DNA of 64,000 bases from Amycolatopsis sp. GM8 (GTDB lineage: Bacteria; Actinomycetota; Actinomycetes; Mycobacteriales; Pseudonocardiaceae), in assembly GCF_021653975.1 (NCBI RefSeq), contig NZ_JAJKFK010000005.1:1-64000 (forward strand), read 5' to 3'. The position numbers were made by a program, and so were the translations under genes. Below the pieces are notes generated by a model. The model was given only the letters and a program-made list of their open reading frames with translations, was not told the origin of the DNA and made no database searches. Positions 57,429 through 64,000 of this stretch are shown piece after piece (within the stretch, counting starts at the first letter, position 1; every line of letters begins with the position of its first letter).

Positions 57429-58961
57429 TCAATGACGCTCGGGCCGGAGGGTCTTCGACCAGAGCGAAACGCCCTTCCCGTCGCGCAGATCCACGGTCAG
57501 TTCGCCACCCGGACCATCCACGTTCAGCTCCCCGAAATGCTGGAAACCTTCCATCGGCGAAGCGTTGGCGACCGGCGGCGCGTGCACGAAAACGGCTTCC
57601 GGGCCGAACGTCGGATCGAGTGTGTTCGGGCCGAACGCGCCGGCGTGCAGTGGACCGGAAACGAATTCCCAGAACGGCGAGAAATCACCGAACGCGGCGC
57701 GGTCGGGCGAATAGTGGTGGGCGGCGGTGTAGTGCACGTCGGCGGTCAGCCACACGACGTTCGGCACGCGCCGGATCTGGTGCAGCACCCAGGCGATCTC
57801 GGTCTCGCGGCCGCCGAGCGCGCCGGGCAGCGCGTTCGCGACGCCCTCGATGTCGGCGCCGTCCGGCACGACCAGCCCGACCGGCAGGTCGTTCTGCACG
57901 AACTTCCAAGTCGCGGTACTCCGGTTCAGCCCCTCGACGAGCCACTTCGCCTGCTTGTCGCCCAGGATGTGGCCCGGCTTGGTCTGGTCGGCGGTGTTGG
58001 CGTCCTTGTAGCTGCGCATGTCGAGCACGAAGATCTCGATGTGCTTGCCGTAGCGGAAGCTGCGGTAGACCCGGCCGTCGACGGCGAGCTTCGCGTCGAT
58101 CGGGTGCCACTCGTGGAAGGCCTGGAACGCGCGGCGGGCGAGCACGTCGACGTTCTTTTCGGTGTACTGAGCCAGATCCAGGATCTCGCCGGGGTACCAG
58201 TTGTTGAGCACCTCGTGGTCGTCCCACTGGACATAGCTGGGCACGGCGGCGGTGAAGGCCTTGACGTTCTCGTCGAGCCGGTTGTACGCGAACTGCCCGC
58301 GGTACTCGTCGAGCGTCTCGGCGACCTTCGACTTCTCGGCGGTGACGATGTTGCGCCAGATCCGGCCGTCGGGCAGCGTGACCGACTCGGTGAGCGGGCC
58401 GTCGGAGTACACGGTGTCACCGCTGTGCAGGAACAGGTCCGGGCGGCGGGCGGCCATCGCGGCGAACCCGGTCATGCCGCCGATGTCGGGGTTGATGCCC
58501 CAGCCCTGGCCGGCGACGTCGCCGGACCACAGGATGCGGGTGTCCGTGCGGCCGAGCGGCACGGTGCTGAAGCGGCCGGTGACGGCTTCGCTCGTGGCGC
58601 GGCCGTCTTCGGCGGTGACGCGGTAGTGAAAGTCGGTGCCGGGGGCCAGGCCGGGGATGCGGACCTTGCCGGTGCCGCCGGTGTCCGGCGTGAGCAGCGG
58701 GCCCCGGATCGTGCGGGCATGGCGGAAGGACGGGTCGCGAGCGATCTCGACGACCATCCGGGACGGCTTGTCGGCGCGGGTCCAGACGATCGCGGAGTCC
58801 GCGGTCACGTCGCCGGACTGCACGCCGTGCGTCAGCACGGGACGGTCGCGGCGGACGAGCGGGGCGGCCTGTGCGGTGGTGGGAACGACGAGACCGGCGG
58901 CGAGGGCACCGGCGGTCATCGCGCCGGATTTGAGCAGGGAACGGCGGGTCTGTTCGGTCAT
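57429..58961 (-). CDS. phoD: PhoD-family alkaline phosphatase/phosphodiesterase, Tat-exported
   Basis: 510 residues. A twin-arginine signal (TRRSLLKSG, then a hydrophobic stretch to AQAAP) indicates folded export. A PhoD N-terminal Fn3-like domain (about 40-135) and the metallophosphatase domain follow (SGDTVYSDG, WDDHEVLNNW, TADVHYTAA). Such enzymes use Ca/Fe centres to release phosphate from esters and teichoic acids. No Pho box was recognised upstream. It overlaps the next upstream gene by 4 bases (ATGA). Confidence 0.92.
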   Translation of the reverse strand: MTEQTRRSLLKSGAMTAGALAAGLVVPTTAQAAPLVRRDRPVLTHGVQSGDVTADSAIVWTRADKPSRMVVEIARDPSFRHARTIRGPLLTPDTGGTGKVRIPGLAPGTDFHYRVTAEDGRATSEAVTGRFSTVPLGRTDTRILWSGDVAGQGWGINPDIGGMTGFAAMAARRPDLFLHSGDTVYSDGPLTESVTLPDGRIWRNIVTAEKSKVAETLDEYRGQFAYNRLDENVKAFTAAVPSYVQWDDHEVLNNWYPGEILDLAQYTEKNVDVLARRAFQAFHEWHPIDAKLAVDGRVYRSFRYGKHIEIFVLDMRSYKDANTADQTKPGHILGDKQAKWLVEGLNRSTATWKFVQNDLPVGLVVPDGADIEGVANALPGALGGRETEIAWVLHQIRRVPNVVWLTADVHYTAAHHYSPDRAAFGDFSPFWEFVSGPLHAGAFGPNTLDPTFGPEAVFVHAPPVANASPMEGFQHFGELNVDGPGGELTVDLRDGKGVSLWSKTLRPERH

Positions 58962-59392
58962 GCCCGATTTCTAGCCCGCGATCCGGACGGCCGGGCCAAC
59001 TCGGGCTTTCGCGCGAATGAACTGGCCTGGGTGCCGTCCCAGCGGCGGAGGCCGTAGCCGAGGGAGCGGTCCAGGCAGATGTGGGCGAGCCAGGCGAGGC
59101 CGAGGGTGAAGCCGGGGACGAAGTTCGCGCCGGCGAAGAAGGTGAAGTAGACGAGCAGGAGCACGGGCAACGGCCAGAAATGCGTGGTGTTGTAGAACGG
59201 CACCACGCGGCGCGGCAGCACGCCCCGCTCGGTGTGGACGCCGATGCCGATGAGGAACACCAGGTCGGGGGCGATCAGGCCGACGAACAGGAGCGGAGTC
59301 GCCCAGCCGCCGTGCTTGACCGCTTCGAAGATGGCGAAGGCCAGCAGGAGCAGGCCGAAGACCCCGTTACCGGTCCGGATCGCGGTGCGCAT
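58958..59392 (-). CDS. DUF4260-like membrane protein
   Basis: 144 residues with about four transmembrane helices and the family-like segments GLIAPDLVFLIGIG, PFYNTTHFWPLP and LAWLAHICLDRSLGYGLR. Function unknown. ATG 59392 has GGAGACG upstream; ATG 59416 is possible. Two operator-like palindromes and a TTGACA box lie upstream, so expression is probably tightly controlled. It is translationally coupled to phoD. Confidence 0.78.
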   Translation of the reverse strand: MRTAIRTGNGVFGLLLLAFAIFEAVKHGGWATPLLFVGLIAPDLVFLIGIGVHTERGVLPRRVVPFYNTTHFWPLPVLLLVYFTFFAGANFVPGFTLGLAWLAHICLDRSLGYGLRRWDGTQASSFARKPELARPSGSRARNRA

Positions 59393-59421
59393 GTCTCGTC
59401 TCCGATCACTGGTCATTTTCG

Positions 59422-59434
59422 AGAGCGACGCTCT
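59422..59434. promoter_or_regulatory. Operator palindrome 1 (AGAGCGACGCTCT)
   Basis: AGAGCG and CGCTCT around one central base; a 13-bp site, possibly extended by G/C on both sides. It lies downstream of the -10 region, just before the DUF4260 start. Shape and size fit a TetR-type repressor site. Confidence 0.6.
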
Positions 59435-59445
59435 CTCATGAACAC

Positions 59446-59474
59446 AGCATCATCGGATCGACGAACATTGTCAA
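59446..59474 (-). promoter_or_regulatory. Promoter of the DUF4260-phoD operon
   Basis: On the minus strand a perfect TTGACA (59474-59469) is followed after 17 bases by GATGCT (59451-59446). It lies between and partly under the two AGAGCx palindromes. Confidence 0.6.
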
Positions 59475-59486
59475 GAGCAGTGCTCT
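59474..59486. promoter_or_regulatory. Operator palindrome 2 (AGAGCAGTGCTCT)
   Basis: AGAGCA and TGCTCT around one base, 52 bp from palindrome 1 and of the same design. It abuts the -35 box. Two sites flanking a promoter suggest cooperative repression. Confidence 0.6.
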
Positions 59487-59507
59487 CGCTTTGGATCGGG
59501 GCTCGCC

Positions 59508-59918
59508 CTACTGCTGCTGGAAGGGCAGGGTGCCCGCGGCCATCCGGCGGGCGACCTCGCGGCGCAGCCACAACGCCCACAGCCAGAACGCGAGGAACAG
59601 CAGGCCGATCACGCCGATCGCGGTGATGAAGAACAGGAACACGATCAGCACGACCTGCAGCGCCAGGATCACCGGCACGATCCACGACCGCCGCAGCACG
59701 CCACAGCACAGGACCAGCGCGACCGCGACGGCGATCACCGTCCAGCCCTTCACGGTGCCGACGCCCCCGCCGAGCCGCGCGACCACCGGCAGCGCGAGGC
59801 CCACCGTGATCGCTTCCAGGATCAGCGTGCCCGCCATCACCCCGCGGAACGACTTCATCGGGTCCTTCGCCGGCGGCTTGACGGACGCCGCGCTCTCGGG
59901 CTGTTCCGGAGAACTCAC
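59508..59918 (-). CDS. DUF4233-type integral membrane protein
   Basis: 136 residues, four predicted helices after a short Ser/Pro-rich start, beginning MKSFRGVMAGTLILEAITVGLALPVVARLGGG. The equivalent gene Rv2446c lies between ndk and folC in M. tuberculosis. Function unknown. Its start overlaps the folC stop (ATGA), so it is made with FolC. Confidence 0.85.
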   Translation of the reverse strand: MSSPEQPESAASVKPPAKDPMKSFRGVMAGTLILEAITVGLALPVVARLGGGVGTVKGWTVIAVAVALVLCCGVLRRSWIVPVILALQVVLIVFLFFITAIGVIGLLFLAFWLWALWLRREVARRMAAGTLPFQQQ

Positions 59919-61375
59919 ATCGGCTCCTTACCGAACAGGGTGCGCGCCTCGCCCGCCGTGACCACCGAACCCGTCACCAGCACCCCGCCGCCGGCGAGCG
60001 GCTCCTCGGGATCGCCGGTCTCCTCCACGAGCGCGACCGCGGTCTCGATCGCCGCGTCGAGGCTCGGCTCGGCGACCACCCGGTCCTCGCCGAAGACCGA
60101 CAGCGCCAGCTCGTTCAGCTCGTCGAGCGGCATCGCGCGCGGCGAACCGTTGCGGGTCACCACGATCTCGGACACCACCGGCTCCAGCTCCTCCAGGATG
60201 CCCCGCGCGTCCTTGCCCGCCATCACCCCGACCACCGCGACGAGCCGCCGGAACGCGAACTCCTCGGTGATCGTCGCCGCGAGGGCGCGGGCACCGTGCG
60301 GGTTGTGCGCCGCGTCGATCAGGACCGCCGGGGCGGCCCGCACCCGCTCCAGCCGGCCCGGCGTCTCGACCTCGGCGAACGCCTCGCGCACGGCCTCGAT
60401 CACGAGCTGCCTGTCCTTGCCCGCGCCGAAGAACGCCTCGACCGCCGCCAGCGCGAGCGCCGCGTTCGCGGCCTGGTGCGCGCCGTGCAGCGGCAGGAAG
60501 ATCTCGTCGTACACCCCGCCCAGGCCCTGCAGGCTCAGCATCTGCCCGCCGACCGCGATCTCCCGGCGCAGCACGGCGAACTCGCTGCCCGCGCGCGCCA
60601 CCGTCGCGTCGACCTCCACCGCACGCTCCAGCAAAACCCGTTGTGCCACCGGATCCTGCTCGGCGATCACCGCGACACCGCCGGGCTTGATGATCCCGGC
60701 CTTCTCCCGCGCGATCCCGGCGAGATCGCCGCCGAGGAACTCGACGTGGTCGATGCCGACCGGGGTGATCGCCGCGACCTGCGCGTCGGCGACGTTCGTC
60801 GCGTCCCAGGTGCCGCCCATGCCGACCTCGATCACGGCGGCCTCGACCGGAGCGTCCGCGAACGCGGCGAACGCCATCCCGGTCAGCACCTCGAACTTGC
60901 TCATCGGCGGTCCGCCGGCGGCGTCCACCATGCCCACGTACGGGAGGATGTCGTGGTACACGTCCACGTATTTCGACGCGGAGATCGGCGCGCCGTCCAG
61001 CGCGATACGTTCGGTGACCAGCTGCAGATGCGGGCTCGTGTACCGGCCGGTACGCAGGCCCATCCGGGTCAGCAGCGCGTCGATCATCCGGGCCGTCGAG
61101 CCCTTGCCGTTGGTGCCCGCGACCTGCAGCACCGGATACGTCTTCTGCGGCTCGCCGAGCACGTTGACCAGCGCGGAGATCCGGGTGAGCGACGGCTCGA
61201 TCTTGGTCTCGGGCCAGCGCGTGTTGAGCTCGGCCTCGACCTTCAGCAGCTCCTGGCGGGCCTGGCGCTCGGTCACCTCGGGGTCGGCCCGCTCGACGTC
61301 CTCGGGATCGTCGGGCAGCGGCCCGGCCACGAAGTTGTCGCCGGTCGACAGCTCGGCGGGATAGTCCTCTTGCAC
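59915..61375 (-). CDS. folC: Folylpolyglutamate synthase / dihydrofolate synthase
   Basis: 486 residues, Mur-ligase-like. The P-loop is GTNGKGST, with SPHLQLVTERI and the second lobe HGAHQAANAALALAA. It adds glutamate to folates, and in bacteria often also makes dihydrofolate. GTG 61375 follows a short acidic N-terminal extension. valS, usual upstream of folC, is missing here; a broken methyltransferase lies there. Confidence 0.93.
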   Translation of the reverse strand: MQEDYPAELSTGDNFVAGPLPDDPEDVERADPEVTERQARQELLKVEAELNTRWPETKIEPSLTRISALVNVLGEPQKTYPVLQVAGTNGKGSTARMIDALLTRMGLRTGRYTSPHLQLVTERIALDGAPISASKYVDVYHDILPYVGMVDAAGGPPMSKFEVLTGMAFAAFADAPVEAAVIEVGMGGTWDATNVADAQVAAITPVGIDHVEFLGGDLAGIAREKAGIIKPGGVAVIAEQDPVAQRVLLERAVEVDATVARAGSEFAVLRREIAVGGQMLSLQGLGGVYDEIFLPLHGAHQAANAALALAAVEAFFGAGKDRQLVIEAVREAFAEVETPGRLERVRAAPAVLIDAAHNPHGARALAATITEEFAFRRLVAVVGVMAGKDARGILEELEPVVSEIVVTRNGSPRAMPLDELNELALSVFGEDRVVAEPSLDAAIETAVALVEETGDPEEPLAGGGVLVTGSVVTAGEARTLFGKEPM

Positions 61376-61394
61376 CTAGCCCAATGTAGTCGGC

Positions 61395-61765
61395 GTGAAG
61401 CGCTCCGCCGGTGGTGGTCGGGCGAGGGGCTGGCGGTGGACGCGGTCGATCCGGACGCGGACGCCATCGCCGCCGCCCGCGCGCTCGGCAACGGTGTCGC
61501 GTTCCGGCAGCAGGACATCACGACGGCCGACCTGCCCAGCGCCCTACGACTTCATCTCCTGCCTGGCGTCGTTGCACCACATGCCGTTCGGCACCGTGAG
61601 GGCCTCAACGGCGGCCCCGACCGGACGATCATCCCGCGCATCCGGCCCGAGACCATGACGATGACCGAGATCCGTCGCGAGTCGGCGCGGTTGCTGCCCG
61701 GCCGCGCCGTCCGCACGCTGGTGTTCTGGCGGTACCTGCTCAGCTACCGCGCTCCCCTGCTATGA
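61395..61765 (+). pseudogene. Broken class I SAM-dependent methyltransferase
   Basis: Three pieces in two frames resemble one methyltransferase. GEGLAVDAVDPDADAIAAAR and RQQDITTADLP are followed, after a +1 shift, by YDFISCLASLHHMPFGTV. Back in the first frame come TEIRRESARLLPGRAVRTL and the C-terminus, ending in TGA at 61763-61765. The usual 80-100 residues between HHMPFG and the C-terminal part are missing. It has both a frameshift and an internal deletion, so it is not functional. Confidence 0.75.
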
Positions 61766-61772
61766 ACGAGGG

Positions 61773-62873
61773 GTGTTCGTGGAGACGTATCCGCAGCTCG
61801 CGGTCAAGGACCTGATCGACGTCGCGGGCCAGACGGTCCGCAATGGCACTCCCGGTCTCGGGCACCGGGTCGCGGCGAAGGACGCCACGGCCGTGGCGCG
61901 GCTGCGCGCGGCGGGCTATGTCGTGACCGGCCGCACCACCGTGCCCGAGCTCGCCTGGTCGGGCCGGACACCCGGCTGCGGCAACCCGTTCGACCCCACG
62001 CGGGACGCGGGCGGGTCGAGCGGCGGCTCGGCAGTCGCGGTTGCGACCGGCGCGGTGCCGGTCGCCCTCGGCACGGACACCGGTGGCTCCATTCGCATTC
62101 CGGCCGCGCTGTGCGGGGTCGCGGGACTGCGGCCGACGCACGGTTCGGTGCCGATGGACGGGATCACGCCGGTCGCCCCGTCGATGGACACGGTCGGCCC
62201 GATCGCCCGCACCGCGGCGGAATGCTTGCGAATCCACGGACTCCTCGCCGAGACGACCGCCGAAATCCAGCCGGTCGACGGTATTCGCGTGGGCTGGCCG
62301 TCCGGCCTGTGGGGCGACCGGATCGATCCCGAGGTGCTACGGCTGGTCGAGAAAGTGGCCGAGGGACTGGAAATCGTCGAGGTCGAGTTGCCCGTCTCGC
62401 GCCGCCACGCGCGCGGAACCGGTTACACCATCATGCTTTTCGAGTCCGCGCGACGGTGGTGGGCCGAGTACCAGGAACATCCGGAAGGTCTTGCCGGACG
62501 CGCGATCGGCCAGCTGCGAGCGGGTTCCCAGGTGTCCACTTCGGACTACGAGCAGGCGCTGAAGCTCGCCGGTGAGATCCGGGACGAGGTGGACGCCGTG
62601 TTCACCACCGTCGACGCCCTGCTCCTGCCGACGGTCCCGGTCACCGCCGCGCCGCACGACGCGGACACCGTCGAGGTCAACGGCCGCACCGAGGACGTCG
62701 AGACCGCCTACTACCGGCTCACCGCGCTCGCGGCCGTCAGCGGGCATCCGGCGCTGTCGGTCCCGGCCGGGCGCACCGCGAGCGGGCTCCCGGCCGGCGC
62801 TCAGGTCGTCGGGCCGCGCGGGCAGGAGGCGCTGGTCTGTTCCATCGGCGAGGCGATCCACCGGACCGGGTGA
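61773..62873 (+). CDS. Amidase (amidase signature family)
   Basis: 366 residues, shorter than the usual 450-500. The Ser-cisSer-Lys triad is readable: Lys12 in VKDLID, the cis-Ser in GGSSGGSA (81-87) and the nucleophile Ser106 in GTDTGGSIRIPA. The core is intact although trimmed. GTG 61773 is preceded by GAACGAGGG and lies just past the methyltransferase remnant. The substrate amide is unknown. Confidence 0.88.
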   Translation: MFVETYPQLAVKDLIDVAGQTVRNGTPGLGHRVAAKDATAVARLRAAGYVVTGRTTVPELAWSGRTPGCGNPFDPTRDAGGSSGGSAVAVATGAVPVALGTDTGGSIRIPAALCGVAGLRPTHGSVPMDGITPVAPSMDTVGPIARTAAECLRIHGLLAETTAEIQPVDGIRVGWPSGLWGDRIDPEVLRLVEKVAEGLEIVEVELPVSRRHARGTGYTIMLFESARRWWAEYQEHPEGLAGRAIGQLRAGSQVSTSDYEQALKLAGEIRDEVDAVFTTVDALLLPTVPVTAAPHDADTVEVNGRTEDVETAYYRLTALAAVSGHPALSVPAGRTASGLPAGAQVVGPRGQEALVCSIGEAIHRTG

Positions 62874-62935
62874 ACTGCGCAAACGCCACCCGATCGGCGG
62901 CGCCACGGCTGCCTTGCGCGGGCTAGGAAAGAAGT

Positions 62936-63805
62936 ATGCGCGTTCGTCGGGGACTCGTTATCGCTCTGCTCGCCGTCTGCACCGTATTGGTGTCGACCTT
63001 CACCGCCTCGGCCTCGCCGCGGCATTACGAGCGCTACGTCGCGCTCGGTGACTCCTACACGGCCGGGCCGCTGATCCCCTTGCAGCGCCTCGACCCGCTC
63101 GGCTGTTTCCGGTCCACTCTGAACTATCCGGCGCAACTCGCGCTGAGGCTGCACACGCGGTCGTACACCGACGTCAGCTGCAGCGGCGCCGACACCACCA
63201 ACATGACCGGCCCGCAGTCGGTGACGCTGGGTGTCAACCCGCCGCAGCTCGACGCGCTGCGCCCCAGTACCGATCTGGTGACGCTCGGCATCGGCGGCAA
63301 CGACTACGGCGTGTTCGGCACGCTCGTGGGGACCTGTCCCGGGCTGCGCGCGTCGGACCCGGCCGGAAACCCGTGCCAGCGGCATTTCACCACCGATGGC
63401 GTGGACGTCATCGAGGCGCAGCTGACGCAGACCCAGGCCAACGTCACCGCGGTGCTGGCCGAGATCCACGAGCGGTCGCCGCACGCGAAGGTGCTCGCGA
63501 TCGGGTACCCGCGGATCGCGCCGGTGAGCGGGACCTGCCCGGACGTGCTGCCGTTCGCCGACGGTGACTACGCGTGGCTCAGCAGCGTCGAAGAAGCGCT
63601 CAACGCCGCGATCTCCGGTGCCGCGGAGAAGGACGGCGACACGTCCTATGTGGACACCTTCACGCCGTCGCTGGGGCACGACGCGTGCGCCGGCCGCGCG
63701 GCGTGGATCAACGGCCAGTACTACCAGCTCACCGCGGCGCCGTACCACCCGAACCTGTCCGGGATGACCGGCCTGGCGAAGATCGTCTACGCCGCGCTGT
63801 ACTGA
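62936..63805 (+). CDS. Secreted SGNH-family lipase/esterase
   Basis: 289 residues. A signal peptide (about 1-26, cleavage after SASA) is followed by block I YVALGDSYTAG with Ser40, a GIGGNDYG block III, and the catalytic His271 in YHPNLSG. Cys pairs suggest disulfides, as in Streptomyces SGNH lipases. ATG 62936 has GGAAAGAAG. It overlaps the convergent MOSC gene by 19 bases at the 3' end. Confidence 0.9.
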   Translation: MRVRRGLVIALLAVCTVLVSTFTASASPRHYERYVALGDSYTAGPLIPLQRLDPLGCFRSTLNYPAQLALRLHTRSYTDVSCSGADTTNMTGPQSVTLGVNPPQLDALRPSTDLVTLGIGGNDYGVFGTLVGTCPGLRASDPAGNPCQRHFTTDGVDVIEAQLTQTQANVTAVLAEIHERSPHAKVLAIGYPRIAPVSGTCPDVLPFADGDYAWLSSVEEALNAAISGAAEKDGDTSYVDTFTPSLGHDACAGRAAWINGQYYQLTAAPYHPNLSGMTGLAKIVYAALY

Positions 63806-64000
63806 GTCCGGTCCACGAGCACGGCATCACCGACAGCGACCGGACCGGGTTCGACCGTCGAGCCGTAGACGCCGAGACACAGGTCCCGCTCGCGTGCGAT
63901 CGTGCGGAGGACTTCGGGATCCCGTTGCGTGGTAACGGGATCCACGTTGACGATCATGCAGCGCCGGTCACGCCGGTCCACCCGCAGGCGCAGGCCGCCG
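63787..64000 (-). CDS. MOSC-domain protein, C-terminal part (cut by window edge)
   Basis: The frame is open from the right edge to the stop at 63787, giving 70 visible residues with LRLRVDRRDRRCMIVNVDP. This is the end of a MOSC domain with the conserved Cys of RRCMIVNVD. MOSC proteins relate to the molybdenum cofactor sulfurase C-terminus and mARC-type enzymes. The N-terminal part is outside the window. Confidence 0.75.
   Translation of the reverse strand, partial: GGLRLRVDRRDRRCMIVNVDPVTTQRDPEVLRTIARERDLCLGVYGSTVEPGPVAVGDAVLVDRTQYSAA

Noticed and set aside
61395-63805. Secondary metabolite cluster from methyltransferase, amidase and lipase
   Set aside because: The methyltransferase is broken, the genes are not an operon, and no synthase is present.

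Overview
The window is high-GC actinobacterial chromosome, most likely from the Pseudonocardiaceae (an Amycolatopsis-like organism). This rests on gene content, GTG/TTG start usage, very tight start/stop overlaps, F420-type enzymes and gene order. Much of the order matches the Mycobacterium tuberculosis hemN(hemW)-nirA-cysH-che1 / lepA-rpsT-holA-comEA-degV-octT-gpgP-rsfS-nadD / proB-obg-rpmA-rplU-rne-ndk-folC region. Between those shared blocks lie lineage-specific genes. No rRNA, tRNA, CRISPR array or prophage was seen.

Region by region. 1-228: the 3' end of an IS3-type transposase and a terminator. 229-2336: a beta-lactamase-fold serine hydrolase behind a siderophore-interacting protein, with an iron box in front. 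2340-4894: an FtsX-type ABC exporter. 4983-11503: a complete form I aerobic CO dehydrogenase operon, coxM-coxS-coxL followed by an XdhC/YHS fusion, a MoxR ATPase and a VWA protein, all translationally coupled, with a divergent LysR regulator (11595) and a dyad on the -35 box. 12558-13959: an ECF sigma factor with a membrane partner. 14014-15153: hemW.

15229-23617 is a sulfate assimilation operon: a Cys-containing leader peptide with an overlapping hairpin, sirA, a 50-residue CxxC protein, cysH, cysD, cysN, a sulfonate-type ABC importer and a sirohydrochlorin chelatase that would supply siroheme for SirA. 23614-31385 holds assorted metabolic genes, a Uma2 gene of foreign base composition, a barnase/barstar pair and lepA. 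32216-38541 holds rpsT, two degenerate repeat arrays of about 50-bp period, holA, a SAM riboswitch leading into a threonine synthase, and comEC/comEA. 38577-41820 is degV-octT-gpgP-rsfS-nadD, linking methylglucose lipopolysaccharide genes with NAD and ribosome functions.

42051-45539 carries a RecQ helicase with a phosphoribosyltransferase-like tail and an MFS transporter, at the place where proA normally sits. 45536-52535 is the rplU-rpmA-obg-proB block and a very long RNase E. 52996-61375 has a secreted subtilase, an ABC-2 exporter, ndk, a Tat-exported PhoD phosphatase, a DUF4260 gene with paired operators, a DUF4233 protein and folC. The right end has a broken methyltransferase, an amidase, a secreted SGNH lipase and the start of a MOSC-domain gene cut by the window edge.
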